64,000 nucleotides of DNA from Ichthyophis bannanicus. Its lineage: Eukaryota > Chordata > Amphibia > Gymnophiona > Ichthyophiidae. The position numbers and the translations under genes are program-made. The stretch spans positions 902,441,309 to 902,505,308 of the forward strand of contig CM066035.1 in NCBI GenBank assembly GCA_033557465.1, given 5' to 3'. Under the pieces are notes generated by a model, which searched no databases, had not been told where the DNA came from, and was given only the letters and a program-made list of their open reading frames with translations. Numbering within the stretch: the stretch's first letter is position 1; each line of letters starts with the position of its first letter. Positions 56,315-64,000 of the stretch are shown piece by piece.

Positions 56315-56690
56315 CCCATATGTGAAGACTCATTCCTGCTTGTTCCTGGAGATAGCACAGTTACTTACCTGTAACAGGTGATCTCTGGGAACAGCAGGAA
56401 TAAGTCTTCACAACCCACCCACCTCCCCTAGGAGTTGCATTTCTTTATCTCTATCTTTCCCTTTCTTGCTCTCTCTCTCTTTGCCTCAGCTTTAAAAGTT
56501 AACTGAGGAGAGGCAGTTGGGAAAGGCGGGAAGGCAGCACGCAGGCGTGTTGGGATTCTTCCAAAAGCGTTCTGATTGGACGCTGGGGAGCGTTCCCGCG
56601 CAGACTCCGTCGGTACCGACGTACCCATATGTGAAGACTTATTCCTGCTGTTCCCAGAGATCACCTGTTACAGGTAAGTAACTGTGCTTT
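56315..56690 (+). repeat. D9 internal complementary region and right terminal repeat
   Basis: ICR 56315-56411 with the left-end complement to GGAGAT and the right-end complement from AGCACAG. The right terminal repeat contains CGTCGGTACCGACG and ends CTGTGCTTT. Confidence 0.88.
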
Positions 56691-57050
56691 CCTGGCGGAG
56701 GAGAGGCATTTGGACAGACCAGCTTCGGAGACAGGTGAGAGTGTGGACCAAACATGGGTCAGAAGAGGAAAAGGGGGGAGAGCAGTGTGGGGGGGGGGGA
56801 CAGACAGGAAAGGAGGAATGGAGATACAGAACCTTCCCTGCAAAGAAAGTGACCAGCTGGGAAGGAATAGGAGGGGAATGGGAACTGGGATTGATAGGAG
56901 CAGATGTGGATTGAGTGGTGGAGAGTGATTTCTTGACCAGAAACAGTTGACATGAAGAGTTGGCAGATGATATAAGACTAGAATAGTAGGTCCGTTTAGC
57001 TTCTTGTACAAGGTGATGGTAATGTTGGTGACAGAGTCGGAAGTGTTGAA
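56691..57050 (-). mobile_element. L2-like LINE, segment upstream of the D9 insertion
   Basis: On the minus strand, in shifting frames, the sequence encodes an EAKRTYYSSLISSANSS-type stretch and SQLVTFFAGKVL, the linker between endonuclease and RT in L2-type ORF2. At the D9 boundary it continues into 49947 (ACRSDPIP, the conserved DPIP region), so D9 split this LINE. From 57051 to 57429 nothing is recognised apart from AT-rich sequence. Confidence 0.65.
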
Positions 57051-57429
57051 AAGAAGTGAAGGAAGGCTGTTTACAGCAAAGGCATACTTACTGCTCTAAT
57101 ACATTAATCCTACTGTCCATATACTAATCCCCCAAACCAACCCTGCTCTCCTTACTCAGTAGAAAAGTCTCCAACAGTCCAGAATCCAGAAAAACATATT
57201 GAGTACCTTGAAACATAATTAAACATTTACAGGAATAATGCAAAAAAAAAAGAAGCTCTCAGAGCCATAATCCTGGGTTTCAGAGCTAGAAAGGCCCTTC
57301 TTCTCAGCTCTGGATAGATCAGGAAAAAGTTGAACTTTAGCACCACAAAATATTTTATCTTTATTTTTAAAGTAATTTTTAAATATTAATGTTTTATCCT
57401 GATAACTAACTAAAGTGATCACTAAAATA

Positions 57430-58153
57430 GCCCTGGTGGAGATACTGTCCTATGTGTCCTCAAGAAACTTAGATAAGTCAAAATCAGACTCATCATAATC
57501 ATCTGAGGATCCAAGTGACAGACTCCTTCCAGTAAGGTAATAAGATTTAGCAACCACTATTGAATCACTGTTAGACAAAAACAGAATTTCCTTAAAGTTT
57601 TTACATAATAACGCATCCGCTGAAAGCAACCTGTGACAGGGAAAATTTAACAAGCGAACATTTTTTGCCCTTCCCATATTCTCAAAGGATTCTAACTTAA
57701 GATATATCACAATACTGTCCTTAACAGTGGAGGTATTTGCTGCCTATAAGGCAGAGTATTGGGTCTCACACCTAAGAACTGAGTCTCCTGTGAGAATTGG
57801 CAAAGCTGTGAGATGGTAAACACAAGAGACTTCTCTATCCGCATTACTACTCTTCAAACATCTGCCAAAGAAACCTGAGACTCCCCCTTTCCCTTCTTCA
57901 AGAACAGGAGGAGACCAAGTAACTGGCCTATAGATGGACCATGCCAATTGCGGAGTGCTCTGCTGTAATGGTGCCTCACTGTAGGTGGACACAGGCGGAG
58001 TCACTATAATCAGGAGAAGAGGTGGGGTACGGTCCGGGGAGCTTAAAGACGCTCCCATAAGAAATGAAGCCTGGTATAGATGCGGTTGCCTCTTTAGGTT
58101 GAAAATGTTTATCCATCGGACCTTGCACTGTTCCAGCAATTGGAAACTCTTCC
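57430..58153 (-). mobile_element. L1/Tx1-like LINE ORF1 remnant
   Basis: The minus-strand frame 57710-57450 reads LKLESFENMGRAKNVRLLNF, then a KEILFLSNSD segment, the pattern of the L1-type ORF1 protein RNA-binding region (ENxxRRNNxR...FP). Upstream on the same strand, EEFPIAGTVQGPMDKHFQPK and PDYSDSACVHLQ resemble ORF1 N-terminal sequence. D10 is inserted at its upstream side. A short MRKSKKA sequence on the minus strand at about 61014-60994, just beyond D10, could be the displaced start, though this is weak. Confidence 0.55.
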
Positions 58154-58265
58154 TTCTCCGGGAACAAGCAGGAAGTCGGTCTTCACATATGGGTGACGTC
58201 GGCGCCGACGGAGCCCTCATGCGGAGCAAATTCCCAGCTTTCAGAGAAAGCCTTTGGGAATTGCA

Positions 58266-58570
58266 TTTATTTATTTATTTATTTTATTTTATTTACATTC
58301 TCTTATATACCGCGCTATTCTGCATCAGTGCGGTTTACATTGAACAAACTGAAATTACATTGAACAGGGTATTATAACTTGGAGATAACTATTTTACAGG
58401 GAACATGGGCTATGGAGGGTTAAGTGGCTTGCCCAAGACCACAAGGAGCACCTGTGGGACTAGAAACCCCAGTCCTTCCGGCCCAAGGTTGCTGTCCTCT
58501 AGTGGGATTTGAACCCCCGACCTTCCGGCCTGAAGTACCTTGCCCCAACCACTAGGCCACTCCTCCACTC
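58266..58570 (-). repeat. SINE-like element (MIR/L2-type tail)
   Basis: Antisense copy. The A-rich 3' tail appears as TTTATTTATTT runs at the left, next to ATATACCGCGCTATTCTGC. The body includes AAGTGGCTTGCCCAAGACC and GGGATTTGAACCC, sequences typical of the MIR-type core region. It interrupts the D10 left terminal repeat between GGGAATTGCA and CTCTTCCCGCC. Confidence 0.65.
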
Positions 58571-58685
58571 CTCTTCCCGCCCAAGGATGCCATCTTGCTC
58601 AATCTCCTTTTTTCCGCAGAGCCCTCCGGACGTTGTCCAAGTGTCCCTGTGAAAAATTTCAAAAAACTGTTAGGAATTCTTTCTT

Positions 58686-58808
58686 ATCTCCAGGAACAAG
58701 CAGGAATGAGTCTTCACATATGGGTATCGTTGGTACCGACAGAGCCTGCGCGGGAACGCTCCCCAGCGTCCAGTAAGAAAGCTTTTGGGAGCATCCCACA
58801 GCGCCTGT
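58686..58808 (+). repeat. K-type left terminus embedded in C-type D10
   Basis: It starts ATCTCCAGGAACAAGC and continues through GTTGGTACCGACAGAGCC to CAGCGCCTG, then returns to C-type leader (TTTTTGTCCTTCGTGACTGG). It lacks the rest of a K-type element, so it is a patch rather than a separate insertion. Confidence 0.75.
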
Positions 58809-58899
58809 TTTTGTTTTTGTCCTTCGTGACTGGCGTTCACGCCCTTTTTCTTTTTCACTGGCAGCCTGAGTCTTTGACCTCGGCTTTTGGCTTTTCCAG

Positions 58900-59277
58900 G
58901 CCTGGGGACGGCCAGTGATGGATTTGTTTGCAAGTCCGGTCAATCACCAGTTGCCCCGCTTCTGCTCCAGGCAGCCCCACCCTAACAGGGTGGCCGCCGA
59001 TGCTTTTCTGATGATATGGTCAGTGGCCCTCCTGTATGCGTTCCTTACGCCTTTGGTGGCCAAGACTCTTTTCAAGATCCTCCAAGACAAGGCTTCTGTC
59101 ATTCTGGTAGCCCTAAGGTGGCTGAGGCAGCCCTGGTTTCCACTACTACTTCAGCCAGCGTTGGAGGCTCCCATCCCTCTGGGGTCCTCACCAACCCTCC
59201 TGTCCCAGGAGGGGGGCATGCTCCTGCATACCAACCTCAGTTCCCTCAACCTAATGGCATGGCTGCTGAGAGGGTAA
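58900..59277 (+). pseudogene. D10 methyltransferase-like domain fragment
   Basis: Open to 59277: VMDLFASPVNHQLPRFCSR, AADAFLMIW, LLYAFLTPLVAKTLFKILQD, SVILVALRWLRQPWFPLLLQ, LNLMAWLLRG. The conserved YAFPP of the other copies reads YAFLT. It starts abruptly after the leader because the upstream RT-RH is deleted. Confidence 0.8.
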
Positions 59278-60314
59278 TCCTTGCCCCTCTCCTCCTTCCA
59301 AAGGAGATTGAGGAGGTCTTGCTGGCCTCAAGGAGGCCCTCGACCAGGAGGACCTATGCCTTGAAGTGGCGTAGGTTTGTGTCGTGGTGCGAGGGGCAGG
59401 GTGTGGATCCTTTCTCCTGCCAGATTTGGGTAGTTCTACAGTACCTTCTCTATCTTTCGGATTTGGGCCTCAAGTCCAACTCCATCAGGGTGCTCCTTAG
59501 CGCTCTTGCAGCAAACCACTTCCCAGTGGAAGAGAAGCCTCTCTCTGCCCATCCCTTGGTTTCTCGATTCTTGAGAGGCCTGATTCTTCTGAGGCCTCTG
59601 GTTCACCCGCCGGCGACAGAGTGAAATCTCAATGTGGTTTTAGGGCAGATTACTCAGCCACCATTTGAGCTGATGGCAACCTGCCATCTGCGCTACCTTT
59701 CTTGGAAGGTGGTTTTCTTGGTGGCCCTCACGTTGGCTCAGCGGTTGAATGAGCTTCAGGCCTTCGTGTCCGACAGGCCTTACACCAGGTTCTATAGGAA
59801 CCGGGTGATGCTTCGCACACACCCCAAGTTCCTTCCAAAAGTGGTCTCCTCGTTCCACCTCAACCAGGAGGTGGTGCTGCCTACCTTCTTTCCCAGGCCA
59901 CATGCCAGTCAGGCAGAGACAGTACTACATAGCCTGGACTGTAAGAGTGCATTAGCCTTCTATATTCAGCACACACAGGGCCATAGAAGGGCTTCTCAGC
60001 TCTTCGTATTCTATGACCCCAGTAAGCTGGGGATGGCTGTTTCCAAGCGTACTCTGTCCACCTGGGTAGCAGACTGTATTTCCTGGGTATGTAGCGCAGC
60101 CAAGCTTCCGTTGGAGGGTCGTGTCACATCTTATCTGGTCAGGGCCATCGTGGCATCAGTGGCTCATTTCCGCTCTGTTCCACTGGCAGACATCTGCCAG
60201 GCCGCCACCTGGTCTTTGGGTCAGACTTTCGCAACCCATTACTGCCTGGATAGGGAGTCCCGACGGGACAGTGCTTTCGGCCAGGCTGTACTCCGTAACC
60301 TTTTTGAGGTCTAG
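59240..60314 (+). pseudogene. D10 tyrosine recombinase, one stop
   Basis: One frame to 60314 with a single TGA at 59622-59624, where the others have a Trp codon. N-terminal YALKWRRFVSWC and VLQYLLYLSDLGLKSNSIRV. Box I is ALTLAQRLNELQAF (Arg before xxEL retained). Box II reads TSYLVRAIVAS, so His of HxxR is Tyr. DICQAATWSLGQTFATHYCLD holds the Trp and presumed Tyr. Nearly full length despite loss of gag and RT. Confidence 0.88.
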
Positions 60315-60455
60315 GCAACTCCTGCCCTCCGACCCTTCTGTGTCATGCTACCGGAGTGCTGCTCTCTTAGTTAGATTCCTATTATGGCTGCTTGCAGCTC
60401 TCGTAGAGGGAGCCTATTTTTCAGTTGTGGGTTCTCAGTAGCCTATAGCTGGGGA

Positions 60456-60993
60456 GTCCCATATGTGAGGACTGACTTCCTGCTTGTTCCCAGAGAAAGC
60501 GTAGTTACTCACCTGTAACAGGTGTTCTCCAGGGACAGCAGGAATCAGTCCTTGCGACCCTCCCTCCTCCCCTTGGAGTTGCAGTCTTATTATTATTATC
60601 ATTTTTATTCTTTTGCTGTCTTTTTAGCTATCAGAACAACAGCGGAGGGCAAAGACCACGGCCATACACTGTATAAATAAATAAAGTTTCTTCTGATAAT
60701 TTATACAGTGTCTGGCTGTGGTCTTTGCCCTCCGCTCTTGTTCTGTTTGCTCCCTTGCGGAAGGCCGCCTTCTCCTGGTTTTTGGTCTTTTTAGCTATGT
60801 CATTTGACTGAGCAAGATGGCACCCTTGGGCGGGAAGAGGACTGCTCATACGTGATGCAATTCCCAAGGGCTTTCTCTGAATGCTGGGGATTTACTCCAC
60901 ACCAGGGCTCTGTCGGTGCCGACGTCACCCTATGTGAGGACTGATTCCTGCTGTCCCCGGAGAGCACCTGTTACAGGTGTGTAACTACGCTTT
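60456..60993 (+). repeat. D10 internal complementary region and right terminal repeat
   Basis: The ICR begins CCCATATGTGAGG near 60460, with the junction at about 60495 (AGAGAAAGCGTAGTTACTC). The spacer before the right repeat contains a hairpin insertion (60632-60784). The right repeat carries TCGGTGCCGACGTCACCC and ends at 60993. Confidence 0.85.
60632..60784. repeat. Hairpin insertion with 14-bp target duplication
   Basis: A 153-bp insert flanked by identical 14-bp copies of GTCTTTTTAGCTAT (60618-60631 and 60785-60798). The uninterrupted site is seen in D3 near 20980. Inside, arms 60633-60678 and 60699-60744 are complementary over 46 bp with three mismatches around a 20-base loop containing AATAAATAAAG, followed by about 40 bp of unique sequence. 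The duplication length is typical of LINE-type endonuclease insertions, and the head-to-head arms recall twin priming. Confidence 0.75.
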
Positions 60994-61136
60994 CTTACTT
61001 TTCCTCATAAATGGGGCTAAGTATAATGAAACACTTGCACCTAAGCTCCTAAAGCGCTCCCAAGGGGCATTACATGCCCCCTGGGCACTCCCCTTTGGAC
61101 ACACCACGGCCACGCACCTTACCAGGGACCTAGATT

Positions 61137-61351
61137 TAAAATGTCTGCAGCTGATGTTCACAGACATTCATTGCTGTATCTGTTCTTCTGCTCCACCTCT
61201 CAACATGCAGGCAGGTAGAGAAAGTTCTCACACAGCCCTCTGTAACAGACCTGGTTTTAAATGGTCTGCAGCTGATGTTCACGGACATCCGATGCTGTAT
61301 CTGTTCCTCTGTTCCACTTCTCAACGTGCAGGCAGGTAGGGAAAGCTCTCA
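61137..61351 (+). repeat. Two-copy tandem duplication
   Basis: Units at about 61137-61230 and 61258-61351 (period 121) share TCTGCAGCTGATGTTCAC, CTGTATCTGTTC and GCAGGCAGGTAG with roughly a dozen differences. Non-coding, about 130 bp upstream of the host exon. Confidence 0.75.
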
Positions 61352-61480
61352 TCTGAAAATTACATTTATAAGCATAACAGCTGGTGTTGTGTGGTAAATT
61401 TGAAAATATGATGGAGAAACAAAATGAAACACAATCACAATACATAAAACCATTTCCAATTATTTTATTTTTCTTCTTAG

Positions 61481-61728
61481 TTGCCATCACAAAGAGTAAT
61501 ACAAGCACGCCATCATCCCCTTCCAAAGTGATCCGACGGTCAATGCAGTCTCCACAGAAGTCTCCAATACCAGCACAGCGGGGTAGAAAACAAGGTCAGA
61601 GCAGGTCACCTGGACCAGTTGTGGTGCCCAGGAAAGGCAGGCCACCTAAAAGTATCATTCTGGCAAAAAACATTTCTCATAACGAAAATATTAAAACAAG
61701 GAAAAAAGGCCTAAATCCTGCAAAAAAG
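61481..61728 (+). CDS. Host gene internal exon encoding an AT-hook, gene not identified
   Basis: A 248-bp open segment is bounded by a good acceptor (TTTTATTTTTCTTCTTAG before 61481) and a donor (AAAAAG then GTTGGT at 61729). The reading phase is acceptor phase 1, donor phase 0. It encodes about 82 residues: TSTPSSPSKVIRRSMQSPQK, SPIPAQRGRKQGQSRSP, VVVPRKGRPPKSIILAKN and a Lys-rich end. RKGRPPK is an AT-hook core (basic-GRP-basic), and the repeated SP and RSP dipeptides suit a chromatin-associated protein. The open frame upstream of 61481 is intronic. No neighbouring exon lies in this window, so the surrounding repeats are probably intronic. Splice signals and composition support it; expression is not shown. 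Confidence 0.7.
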
Positions 61729-62000
61729 GTTGGTTTTAATTTTTTCTTATATATGTTTTGAAAAATGGTATCCAACTAAAGGTAACAAAAGGGCAGCATT
61801 CTGCAACTTAACTGATATTTATTGACTTTGCTTGCTAGTATCAACCATTCTTGAACAAATGATAAATAGGTTGTTCTTATGACCTTTTTTTATGTGTTTT
61901 TATAAGGTTAGAGGTTCATTTAAAGGGGGAAAAAAAGAGTATACTGTTAACGTTTTGTTCTCAAATATGCCATTTCTTTTTGTTAAAAAGACATTTTTCT

Positions 62001-62140
62001 TATCCTGCTAGATCAGTCCAGACAAAAATGGATTATGCTCGCCACCTATCAGCTGAAGGCAAACCAAAGCAACTTTTAGTGATGTCATCATCTTTATATA
62101 GGCTGGTGCAGCACTGAGAGAAGCCAGTACTGTCTGCCTC
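62001..62140 (+). repeat. Possible left terminus of a B-like DIRS element
   Basis: CTGCTAGATCAGTCCAGAC followed by CAGCTGAAGGCAAACCAAAG resembles the D2 left repeat in order and spacing (CAGTCCAGG, CAGCTGAGG, AAACCAAAAG). No body follows. Tentative. Confidence 0.35.
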
Positions 62141-62164
62141 TAGGTGGTGGCAAGGTGTGTGGAC

Positions 62165-62550
62165 CAGGGCCAGCCCGTCCAGTGGGCGAACTAGGCAGTT
62201 GCCTAGGGCGGTAGACCCTGGTGGGTGGCATTGCTAGCCCAACCTCCAGGAAGCAGCAGCAATGCCACTGCAGGCATTAAAACACCCGTGCATCTGTGCG
62301 CAGTTCCGGCCTGCCACTCCTGTTACCCTCCAAGAGAGTTGCATCGGAGGGGGGACAGGAGTGGCAGGCCGTGAGCATGCATGAGCACGGGCACTTTAAG
62401 GCCCAATGCAGTGCTGAAGCGGCAGTTCAGCGCAAGTTGGGGTCGGCATGTTGGGTTTGGTTGGGTTGGATGGAGGCGCAGTCTTTTGGGGAAGGGGGCG
62501 GCAGCACGGCAGGTCTGCATAGGGTGCCAGAAACCCTCGTGCCGCCACTG
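62165..62550. repeat. hAT-like non-autonomous repeat
   Basis: It begins CAGGGCCAGCCCGTCC and contains GCCTAGGGCGG, terms typical of hAT ends. It ends near CCCTCGTGCCGCCACTG, which on the other strand starts CAGTGGCGGCACGAGG. No transposase frame. The boundaries are a best guess. Confidence 0.4.
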
Positions 62551-62649
62551 GTGTGCACAGCAGTACTGAGGGGCCTGTCTCTCTTGTCCCAAATCATGGT
62601 CTTGTGGGTTGAGTATTTGAGATCTTGGTTTAAGGTTTGCTTGGAACTT

Positions 62650-62885
62650 CGGTCTAGAGTTTGTTATGCATTGAGTGAAAAAATATTTACTCTGATTGGT
62701 TTTAAATGTGTGCTACATTGTAGCTTCATTGTGTGTCCCCTAGTCTTTGTACTTTATGAAGGAGTAAACAACCAATCTACTTATACCCATTCCATTCCAC
62801 TCCACTCATTATTTTATAGACCTCTATCATATCTCCTCTCAGCTGTCTTTTTTCCAAGTTGAAGAACCCTAAACCTTTTAAGTTC
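62650..62885 (-). mobile_element. CR1-like LINE 3' fragment
   Basis: Antisense sequence matching the C-terminal coding part of the other CR1 copies, with GATAGAGGTCTATAAAAT and GTCTTTGTACTTTATGAAGG-type blocks around the [16 protein letters not shown] region. Both ends are truncated. Confidence 0.7.
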
Positions 62886-63043
62886 TTTCTTATGGTAGGG
62901 TCTGACTTCCACCGTAATCAGTTGATCATCCTGCCAGTGCATTTCCCATGGACTGTGTGCATACCATGGACTGCTCGAAGAATACATCAATTGATGCTGG
63001 AGGAGATCAAATCTAAGCTTTATTTGGAAGCTCAACGGAGTGT

Positions 63044-64000
63044 GTCTCCTGCACAAGGATGACCAAAAGGGGCCTGCAGAATAGAGCTGCAAAACTCGGT
63101 ACCCTTTTTGCCGCGGATACGATGTCACTTACACATTGATGTCTTCCAGGGCTTCATCTTCCTCCCATGGATCTCAGGTAGCTAAACTTAAGTCTTCTAA
63201 GACTGGCCGGTCCTCAAAGGGTAAATCTCCTTTAAAATATCGAGATGCCACTGGCGTTGCCCTCGAGGATAGTTCACCAGCAAAACAGCCCCGAAGGGAG
63301 TCTTCGGGCTCCAAAGCATTAACGGGGCTCCAGGATGGTCCAGAGGCTTCCACCTCTGCAGAACTACTGGTGCCATGTTCTGGGGTCGTAGCTGCTTCCA
63401 CCGGTACCGACACCCAGGCATCGGCAGGGGCGATGGATAAAAGAATCCTCGCTATTGAACATAGTCTAGCATCCCTCTTAGCAGCTTCGGTACCGCTAAG
63501 ACCGCTACAGACGGTTCAACAGGTATCGGTACCAACGGTACCTGCTTCGACAGGACTGCTTCCCCCCATGCCCAGCCTTGAGTCTATATCGACTTCGAGC
63601 GGTACCGATACCATGCGTTACGGGAGCACCCGGTACAGAGTGCCTTTGTGTCTTCCGATTCCATTGACTCTGACAATTCTACCGGTACCAGAGTGAACCT
63701 ACTAGAGCAGGGGTGGACAATTCCAGTCCTGGAGGGCCGCAGACCAGTCAGGTTTTCATGATGTCCCTAATCAATATTCATGAGATCTATTTGCATCCAC
63801 TGCTTTCCATTGTATGGAAATAGGTCCATGAATATTCATTAGGGACATCATGAAAACCTGACTGCTCTGCGGCCCTCCAGGACCAGAATTGCCCACCCCT
63901 GTACTAAACTCTTTCTCCTCAATGCAGGATGTCTCCTCCAGAAGATATGTCCTTCCAGAATTTCATATGTGATTTAGCAAAGGGTCTTGCAATCACTGTG
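63044..64000 (+). pseudogene. D11: K-type DIRS gag fragment running off the window
   Basis: It starts abruptly inside gag (the MTKRGLQNRAAKLGTLFA-type region near 63060). The frame 63136-63696 encodes SSRASSSSHGSQVAKLKSSK, TGRSSKGKSPLKYRDATGVAL, PAKQPRRESSGSKALTGLQD and a GGTACC-rich Pro/Ser segment, ending at a TGA near 63696. A palindromic MITE interrupts it (63708-63901). Homology resumes at 63925 with the PPEDMSFQ-coding region and continues to the window edge. The 5' part of the element is missing at its join to 62886-63043, which is unassigned. Confidence 0.8.
63708..63901. mobile_element. Palindromic hAT-type MITE in D11 gag
   Basis: 194 bp starting CAGGGGTGG and ending CCACCCCTG. The arms (about 80-90 bp, containing GGAGGGCCGCAGA and AGGTTTTCATGATGTCCCTAAT) are inverted repeats. 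Flanks TACTAGAG (63700-63707) and TACTAAAC (63902-63909) match at six of eight positions, fitting a decayed 8-bp hAT target duplication. Confidence 0.85.

Larger units (their letters stand above)
49948..56690 (+). mobile_element. D9: DIRS element, K-type, gag-bearing with divergent body
   Basis: The left end ATCTCC is at 49948 and the right end GCTTT at 56690. The terminal repeats are nearly identical (about three mismatches in 140 bp) and the ICR (56315-56411) matches them, so the copy is young. Gag (50331-52369) is nearly open. By contrast 52370-56300 has only faint RNase H and YR similarity and no open frames. An LTR-like sequence is inserted at 53912-55374. The element lies inside an antisense L2 LINE. 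Confidence 0.85.
58154..60993 (+). mobile_element. D10: C-type DIRS, internally deleted (gag and RT lost)
   Basis: The left end TTCTCCGGGAACAAGC at 58154 with CGTCGGCGCCGACG is C-type. A MIR/L2-type repeat is inserted at 58266. At 58686-58808 there is a K-type left end embedded in the C-type leader. Leader sequence near 58880 jumps directly to the MT-like domain (from about 58905), deleting gag, RT and RNase H. YR, ICR (60456-60556) and right terminal repeat follow, ending ACTACGCTTT at 60993. Confidence 0.82.

Noticed and set aside
56691..57050. Plus-strand 76-codon frame (GEEEKGGEQCGGGG) as a coding exon
   Set aside because: Low-complexity purine-rich complement of an L2-like LINE segment.
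58370..58570. tRNA gene suggested by GGGATTTGAACCC
   Set aside because: This B-box-like match is the MIR-type core of a SINE. No cloverleaf could be traced.

Overview
This window looks like intronic or intergenic DNA of a vertebrate with a large, transposon-rich genome. The best fit is an amphibian, possibly a caecilian, judged from the mixture of abundant DIRS-type tyrosine-recombinase retrotransposons with CR1, L2 and L1/Tx1-like LINEs and hAT elements. This is inference: lungfish, tuatara or turtle cannot be excluded. Only one piece looks like host coding sequence, a 248-bp exon at 61481-61728 (+) with an AT-hook.

The window is dominated by eleven DIRS copies, all in + orientation, labelled here D1-D11. 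Three types are recognisable from their ends and coding regions. K-type (D1, D4, D7, D8, D9, D11) has ends starting ATCTCC and a gag region full of GGTACC. C-type (D3, D5, D6, D10) has ends starting TTCTCC. B-type is D2. Each full copy has inverted terminal repeats, gag, then RT-RNase H-methyltransferase-like (MT), then tyrosine recombinase (YR), then an internal complementary region (ICR) whose two halves are the reverse complements of the left and right ends. That is the DIRS1 architecture, built for a circular cDNA that YR inserts.

Layout: 1-989 unassigned; D1 990-12060 carrying D2 4937-10577; 12061-14479 non-coding with fold-back repeats; D3 14480-21185 with a CR1 insertion in gag; D4 21391-29917 carrying a rearranged D5 25899-29612; fold-back repeat near 30.0 kb; D6 30329-about 32860 running into CR1 32880-34592; hairpin-rich repeat 34829-35465; D7 35558-40787 directly followed by D8 40788-48260, which carries a hAT and a CR1 piece; an antisense L2 LINE 48480-57050 split by D9 49948-56690, which itself carries an LTR-like insertion; an L1/Tx1-like ORF1 remnant 57430-58153 split off by D10 58154-60993; the host exon region 61000-62000; then small repeats, a CR1 piece and D11 gag running off the window end.

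No copy is fully intact. D3 is closest, with one stop in its RT-RH-MT frame and two in YR. Several copies show informative single lesions in catalytic motifs, and D9 and D10 look like non-autonomous derivatives. The most interesting observations are the readable circle junction and TT target of D2, the zero-spacing tandem D7/D8, the D5 inversion with inverted duplication, the GGTACC clusters in gag paired with a terminal palindrome, and D9 as a gag-bearing non-autonomous derivative.
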